Of a stretch of DNA of 64,000 nucleotides, positions 60,101 to 64,000 are shown in pieces; the first letter of the stretch is position 1, and each line of letters starts with the position of its first letter. Under the pieces are notes generated by a model. That model was not told the origin of the DNA. It saw only the letters and a program-made list of their open reading frames with translations, and made no database searches. A program made the position numbers and the translations under genes. The stretch is from positions 1-64,000 of the forward strand of contig QANU01020160.1 of the NCBI GenBank assembly GCA_003254905.1, written 5' to 3'. This DNA comes from Nissolia schottii (lineage: Eukaryota > Streptophyta > Magnoliopsida > Fabales > Fabaceae).

Positions 60101-62720
60101 GTGTCTGTTGTACCAGTTGCTGTTTGTGATGGTCAGATTTGCAGTATATATAAACTTGTGATGAAGCTATATAAACCTAAACATTATCCAAAATACACGG
60201 ATATAACACTTGAAGACTGGGAGGACACTCTAAGAGTTGTCTTTGTGAGGGAGTTGGAGGATGCCATTGAAAATCACATGGCATTGCTTTCTAAAATTAG
60301 TGGCATTAAAAATTTTAGGACAGATCCAGAATCAAATTCTTCAAATAGCTCAGAAGATGTTGGCAGCAATGGATCAGAGTCTGTGAAAAAGGGTCACAAT
60401 AATGATGACGACGACGACGATGATGATGGTGGTGTTGAAGACACGGAAGGGGCTGAGGATCTCGGTTCAGATGCACAAAAGAGAAAACAACAAGTTATTG
60501 ATGAGGTTGATTACGAGGATGATCCTGAAGAGGAGACACATGATGGTGACCTATCAGAGGAATTTGAAGCAGATGATGATGATGGTGGTGGTTGGAGTGG
60601 TGACGAGGATGATAAGAATATGGCAGTTGATTCGAAGAATTCTCAAGGTCTTGAAAAACACTCAGAGCACAATAAGGATGTGACACATGATGCAGATGAT
60701 TCTCAAGAATTTGAAAAACACCCGGAGCCCAAATCTATTGACGAAAATGATAATTTAAAGCCTAAAAAGAAAAAATTTGGACCGCCAAGAAAGAAATATG
60801 ACAGGTCAATTTTTGTGAAAGCAGAAGGAATGCATTTTGAGATCCACTTCAAATTTACTGGCGAACCTCACATTTTATTGGCTCAGGTACTTTCAATTGC
60901 AACTCATTTTTCAATCAATATCAGCAAATTTCCTTGCTGGGCTCTTCATTTAGTATTGTCGAAGCTTAGTTGTGTTATTGTCATAAGATTGAATGCTCAA
61001 CACTAAAATAGTCTATTTCTTTAATATGGGAGATTATACATAACCTAGAAGGAAGGTGCTTTCTACCTACAATGTCAGGCCCAATGACTTTGTATCATGT
61101 GGCAAATGGTGGTGTCTTCTTACTTTACCTTAGCATGGGGTTCTTCCAAGGTTGACGATGGATCAGCGTAATGAATAACTTAATATTATGATTAGTGTTG
61201 CACATGGATCCAGGTCAATCTGTTGACCTAACCCAACCAACGCAATGTTTCCGAGTTGGGTTGGTCACTGTGTCAGTTTGGGTCCAACCCCAAATAATTG
61301 GTCTGGGTAGAGGGTTTTGAAATCATACCCATCTACCTCCACCACCACTAGTGCAGATCTACAACTGCTGCTTGTGTGTTTGGTTTTCTTTTGATGTTGG
61401 GTGCCTAGGATTGCCATCGTTCTTCCTTTGCGTCTGTAGAGAGTCATAGTATATGCTATTTACTGTAACCTTATTTTGGCTTTAATCAGTCTGAAGTTTT
61501 TTTTCCCTGCTTTGGGTTGAGTAACTCCTTTCTTTTCCTTGTTTGGCTCATTTATTGTGCTTGCTTTTAATTTATTTTATTTATTAATTTAATGATTTTT
61601 TTAAAATTTGTAAGTATCAGACTTGCCTTTTGCTTCCATTGAAAATCCTTCGTTTTTCTTCATACTGAAAAAAGAAAAACCACCTGAATACACGATCCAA
61701 CCCAACCCAAATCAATCAAGACCAAGTTCGGTTGGTCTGCCTTGGCTTTTTATTTCCCCTAAAACAACCCAAGGCCCCTTGATTGGGTTGAATTCTATTT
61801 CTTCACAAACCCGACTAGTGTGCAGTCCTACTTATGATGGGGTGAAGTACATCCTGCAAACTTCGTACTTATGGTCATAAAAAACTAGGATTTCTTAAGA
61901 ATGCGCTATCATGATATTTTATTATTTTTATACAGAAGATGCAGACCTCTTGGTAGTTCTTGTAGCTCTTTTATTTGATCATATGTATATGCTCGGTGTT
62001 TCTGTTTTCTCTTTTTCCTTATCAAATTCATAATTGAAAAGAAAAGCTGTTGGGTATATGTCATTCTTCTACTTTGCTCGTTCCGACATAAAAAAACTAA
62101 GTTTCTGAATTAACTATATGCAGGTTGCTCAGAGAACAGCCAAGAAGGTTTGCATTCAGAATTCTGGGAAGGTTGACCAATGTAAGGCTGTTACATGCAA
62201 AGAAAGTGGAGTAATCTACTACGGTGAAGATTCCAGTAGAAGGGACGATATTCCATCTGCAGTGAAAGAAAAAATACCGGCACTCCAGACGGCTGGTGTA
62301 CATTTTGAAACACTTTGGGAATTGCAGGATGATCTTGATGTAAGGTATGTTTACACAAACAACGTCCACGCTATGCTGAATGCTTATGGGGTGGAAGCAG
62401 CCAGAGAGACCATCATCAGGGAAGTACAAAATGTTTTCAAGTCTTATGGGATATCAGTAAATATCCGGCACTTGACTCTTATTGCCGACTTCATGACGTT
62501 CTCGGGCGGATACCGCCCGATGAACAGAATGGGGGGCATAGCAGAGTCCACATCCCCTTTCATCAAAATGTGCTTCGAGACGGCCTCGAAATTCATTGTT
62601 GAAGCAGCTTTTCATGGGCAGGTGGACACATTGGAGACTCCGTCTTCTAGAATTTGTCTCGGCTTGCCAGTGAAGACTGGAACTGGGTGCTTTGACTTGG
62701 TACAGAAGCTGGAAATATGA
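39130..62720 (+). CDS. NRPA1: RNA polymerase I largest subunit (A190)
   Basis: This is the catalytic subunit of nucleolar RNA polymerase I, which transcribes the large rRNA precursor. I find 21 coding exons: 39130-39147, 39287-39456, 40548-40707, 40850-41131, 42374-42598, 42787-42957, 44624-44783, 45510-45694, 46238-46501, 47257-47345, 47495-47642, 47895-48113, 50860-51177, 51274-51418, 51846-52054, 56281-56483, 58591-58789, 58883-59145, 59771-59911, 60031-60886 and 62124-62720. All use GT-AG and phases agree, giving 1673 residues; the Arabidopsis protein is about 1670. Landmarks: zinc site [14 protein letters not shown] (about 64-77), [14 protein letters not shown], catalytic YNADFDGDE with Asp 580, 582 and 584, bridge helix around [12 protein letters not shown] (about 986-997), trigger loop [18 protein letters not shown] (about 1131-1150), and an acidic insert (about 1290-1440) typical of Pol I jaws. 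No damage is seen. Confidence 0.97.
39673..40126. mobile_element. Non-autonomous hAT-like element in NRPA1 intron 2
   Basis: The ends are inverted repeats (CATGGTTATCAAACTC and the reverse of CAAGGTGGTCAAACTC). It is flanked by exact 8-bp copies GTAGTGTT at 39665-39672 and 40127-40134. It has no coding capacity. It is related to 55711-56231 and to a degraded copy at about 43498. Confidence 0.7.
41660..41988 (+). mobile_element. L1-type LINE 3' tail in intron 4
   Basis: An open stretch reads [20 protein letters not shown] then [10 protein letters not shown], the conserved C-terminal end of plant LINE ORF2. An untranslated tail ending in an A-rich run (CCAAAAAAATA) follows. It is 5'-truncated, as usual for LINEs. 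Confidence 0.65.
42690..42731. repeat. (TA)n/(TG)n microsatellite in intron 5
   Basis: Alternating purine-pyrimidine run just upstream of exon 6. Confidence 0.85.
43498..43870. mobile_element. Degraded relative of the intron 2 hAT-like element, in intron 6
   Basis: It starts TTGTTGTTAAACATTGGAGTT, close to 55711, and shares a TATTTTATGATATTTCTTT block with that copy. The right end and target duplication are not recognisable. Confidence 0.45.
43945..43968. repeat. (AT)n microsatellite in intron 6
   Basis: CATACATATATAT run of about 24 bp. Confidence 0.8.
45048..45434 (-). mobile_element. L1-type LINE 3' tail in intron 7, minus strand
   Basis: On the minus strand it shows [19 protein letters not shown], the same LINE end as at 41660, and closes in an A-rich run (T-rich at 45048-45060 on the plus strand). 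It is 5'-truncated and decayed. Confidence 0.65.
46680..46979 (+). mobile_element. L1-type LINE 3' tail in intron 9
   Basis: It aligns with 41690-41988: CACAACTCTCACACCTTCA, TTTTGTGGGATAGAATTAGG, TTCATTGTTAGTTGTTTCTT and a final CCCCAAAAAAGG. Confidence 0.65.
47141..47256 (+). repeat. 58-bp tandem duplication of the exon 10 acceptor region
   Basis: Two units, 47141-47198 and 47199-47256, each hold ACATGTATA, GTTTGAATTGAGCTTTATAT and end in TGCTGCAG. The second AG joins exon 10 in frame. Use of the first would add 58 nt and shift the frame. Confidence 0.7.
48330..50010 (-). mobile_element. Degenerate copia-like block in intron 12
   Basis: Two related stretches, 48380-48450 and 49905-50005, contain AAGAGGCCATCTAAG-type and AAGAGATAATCTTTGATA sequence. 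The right one ends in TTCTTATTTCTAACA, the reverse of a copia-like TGTTAGAAATAAG LTR start. No pol domain can be read between them. A decayed minus-strand Ty1/copia relative is likely; a non-coding derivative is possible. Confidence 0.4.
49024..49185. mobile_element. Fold-back MITE in intron 12
   Basis: The ends AAAGATCCTCT and AGAGGATCTTT are inverted copies. The arms extend about 65 bp each (ACTTTAGAGGGTAAAGTGAG on the left and its reverse on the right) around a short centre. No clear target duplication. Confidence 0.75.
50033..50291 (+). mobile_element. L1-type LINE 3' tail in intron 12
   Basis: It aligns with 41700-41988 (ATAACTCTCACGTATTCAAC, ATGTTTTGTGGGAGAAGATT, CTTAATGAAATTCTTCTTTC). 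5'-truncated. Confidence 0.6.
52202..52366. mobile_element. Fold-back MITE in intron 15
   Basis: The left arm GGAATGGATCCTCTCAATTG and TGTTGTCAAGTGTGA are matched in reverse by the right arm CAATTGAGATGATCCATTTCC and TCACACTTGACAACA. Confidence 0.7.
53078..53246 (+). mobile_element. L1-type LINE 3' tail in intron 15
   Basis: A short copy aligned to the last ~170 bp of the other LINE tails (TTGGCCTCTATTTGGTGTAAA, TTGTATTTTTCTC). Strongly truncated. Confidence 0.45.
53483..53609. mobile_element. Short inverted-repeat element in intron 15
   Basis: The ends CTAGTGTTATAAAAAGC and the reverse of CTAGTGTTATCAATAGC are inverted copies around a GCTATAGC-rich centre. Related GCTATAGCGGTGCTATAGC sequence lies at 53283-53302. 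The target duplication is unclear. Confidence 0.5.
54568..55372. repeat. Tandem duplication (~215 bp) in intron 15, split by a MITE
   Basis: Unit 1 (about 54568-54790) and unit 2 (54791-54830 plus 55210-55372) share TTAAATGTTCTTGTTGATGC, GGGTAGTCAATCCCAT, and GATGGTGATTTTTGC. The second unit is interrupted by the element at 54831-55201. Confidence 0.7.
54831..55201. mobile_element. hAT-like MITE with 8-bp target duplication
   Basis: The ends are imperfect inverted repeats (CTATGAAGCACAG and the reverse of CAGTGAAGCACAG), with exact CAGGGTAG at 54823-54830 and 55202-55209. It is 371 bp and non-coding. The uninterrupted unit 1 next door shows the empty-site sequence. Confidence 0.8.
55711..56231. 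mobile_element. Non-autonomous hAT-like element in intron 15
   Basis: The ends TATGGTTGTTAAAC and TTTGACAACCTTG are inverted copies, related to the 39673-40126 element. The flanks CATTTACC and TATTTAGC match at six of eight positions, suggesting an older insertion. It ends about 50 bp before exon 16. Confidence 0.6.
56484..58590. other. Intron 16 of NRPA1, no recognisable element
   Basis: A 2.1-kb intron between the halves of the bridge-helix codons. No repeat match inside the window and no domain in either strand. Confidence 0.5.
61193..61830. mobile_element. hAT-like non-autonomous element in intron 20
   Basis: The left end TAGTGTTGCACATGG and the right end TGTGCAGTCCTA (reverse TAGGACTGCACA) are imperfect inverted repeats. 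The flanks ATTATGAT (61185-61192) and CTTATGAT (61831-61838) match at seven of eight bases. The interior is rich in CCAACCCAA / TTGGGTTGG. No transposase frame. Confidence 0.6.
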
Positions 62721-63066
62721 TGTAGCTGCCTGCCATGTTACTCAGAACTAGACCTCTTGGCCACCACATTCCAAGAATACCTGGCAAATTTTGACCCCTA
62801 CAATTATTTTAAAAAAAATTTCAAAGCTATTGTCTTTTTCCTGATTGGAAAGTAGTAAATTTCTTTTTGAGGTAGTAGTATAATAGTTCGAAATGCCTTT
62901 TCCAGTAAAATATCTGATGTATAATATATACTTGGAGTAGTTTGAGTGCATTCTAATGTATAATGATTTTAATTTATGTTTTTAATTCACTTTGAAGATT
63001 TAGATAAAGTTGTTGATGGTCCTTATTTATGGTTTACTTCATTTCCTTCGTCAATTCATTTTGTAG
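62721..63066. other. NRPA1 3' flank
   Basis: It must hold the 3' untranslated region of NRPA1. I see no canonical AATAAA here, only weaker AT-rich signals near 62920-62960. Confidence 0.5.
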
Positions 63067-63186
63067 AGCAAGCCATGCTGATAACTTTCTCGTGTTAGCA
63101 CTGCCACAACTTGGCTTGGGTCGTAAAACTGCTTCTCGAGAGTATAGAAATTGGCTTGGACGAACTAAGGAGAAGTTTGGCATGAG
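63067..63186 (+). CDS. Possible internal exon of an unrecognised gene
   Basis: A 120-nt block lies between a TTTTGTAG acceptor and an ATGAG/GTAACC donor. It reads through without stops as ASHADNFLVLALPQLGLGRK followed by TASREYRNWLGRTKEKFGM. Codon and amino acid use look like real protein. No start codon suitable for a first exon lies close by, so other exons would have to be upstream (in the short NRPA1 flank) or it is a relic. The rest of the gene would continue past the window. The family is not recognised. Confidence 0.4.
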
Positions 63187-63280
63187 GTAACCTACCTTGA
63201 TAATCCACCTTGTTTGCTGTGGTATGATTAATAGTAATCTAAATTATTTAGGTAATTTACATTGTCGGTCTATAATCTTA

Positions 63281-63394
63281 AATAATAATAATGATAATGA
63301 CAATGATAATGATGATGATGAAAATAAAAATAGTAATAATAAAAAATAATAAAAATAAAATTAATAATAATAATAATAATAAATAACAATAATG

Positions 63395-63437
<43 letters not shown>
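63281..63437. repeat. (AAT)n microsatellite, imperfect
   Basis: About 157 bp of AAT, GAT and AAA triplets, purest at 63390-63437. Confidence 0.95.
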
Positions 63438-64000
63438 GTAATGTATATTATTGTGTTTTATATGTGAAACAATGTAATATAAATTTTTAATTACATTACT
63501 TGTACATATCAAACGTAATATAACACTATTAGCAATTTAAAATACAATAATATTTCTAAAAGGTAATTCAGATTACTTGATAATCTTGGACCATCATTAT
63601 ATACAGATGTAGACATTTTAAAGACGCTATTATTGAAAGATTTACACCAATATATTATAATATTACTCTACATTTATATTTTTATTTAGACATTACATCA
63701 TATTTTTTTTTTATGGATGTATTATATTACTGGATATCGTTCTCTAGTCAATGAAATTGATTCACATGATTGATCTTTTATTCATGTTTTGTCATGAGTT
63801 GGGTATGAGTCGTTTGTTTATCCATATCATTCATATGTAAATAAATCTATAAACACTCGTTGAATTTGAAAGCATATCTGGCCAGGTTGAATCTTCCTTT
63901 TAACCTAAATTTTGTTAATATGAATAAAAAATGTCATTCTCTATTATTGTCTCCTTTTAAGAAGAGGTAGTAAAAATGAGTGTAGCATATTGGTCAATTA
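63438..64000. other. AT-rich DNA to window end
   Basis: No gene or repeat recognised. Confidence 0.4.

Noticed and set aside
60402-60686. Frames rich in Met or His over NRPA1 exon 20
   Set aside because: They are out-of-frame readings of the GAT/GAC repeats that code for the acidic insert.
63270-63512. Minus-strand frame rich in Leu, Ile and Tyr
   Set aside because: It is only a translation of the AAT microsatellite.

Overview
The window looks like nuclear DNA of a dicot plant, probably a papilionoid legume. It has AT-rich intergenic DNA, GT-AG introns, Athila-type Ty3/gypsy elements with an Asp-tRNA-type primer site, and one large housekeeping gene of plant type. The legume assignment is inferred from the general look of the repeats and is not proved.

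Left part (1-37590): mostly nested retroelements. A minus-strand 3' end of an Athila-like element (246-2328) abuts a plus-strand Athila-like element A (2413 to about 11622; LTR 2413-4011, PBS 4016-4033, gag and pol to 9773, truncated 3' LTR from 11239). A minus-strand LTR-like block follows to 12983. Then come AT-rich DNA and a small two-finger C2H2 gene (14521-14793) whose EAR-type tail lies behind stop codons. Next is a solo LTR (19013-22338, TSD TAAAA) that contains a second, Athila-like solo LTR (20754-22245, TSD ACGTG). A candidate small two-exon gene lies on the minus strand (23135-25727), with a 662-bp direct duplication inside its presumed intron. Element B, a 5'-truncated Athila-like element (26111-37590), carries gag, pol, an ATHILA-type second ORF and a 3' LTR. 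A third solo LTR (29024-30605, TSD GCTAT) sits in its RNase H region.

Right part (37591-64000): one intact host gene, NRPA1, the largest subunit of RNA polymerase I. It has 21 coding exons from 39130 to 62720 and all phases close to a 1673-residue protein. Its introns hold five 3' tails of an L1-type LINE, several short inverted-repeat DNA transposons (some with 8-bp target duplications), a degenerate copia-like block and microsatellites. An exon-like open stretch of an unrecognised gene lies downstream at 63067-63186.

The most unusual signal is a GC-rich near-palindrome, CGCTCAGCG with variable flanks. It occurs in clusters in the LTRs of at least three different retroelement groups; in the three where a promoter is clear, the cluster lies just upstream of the TATA box. 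A separate LTR family carries a different near-palindrome (TCTCGnnCGAGA) in a comparable place.
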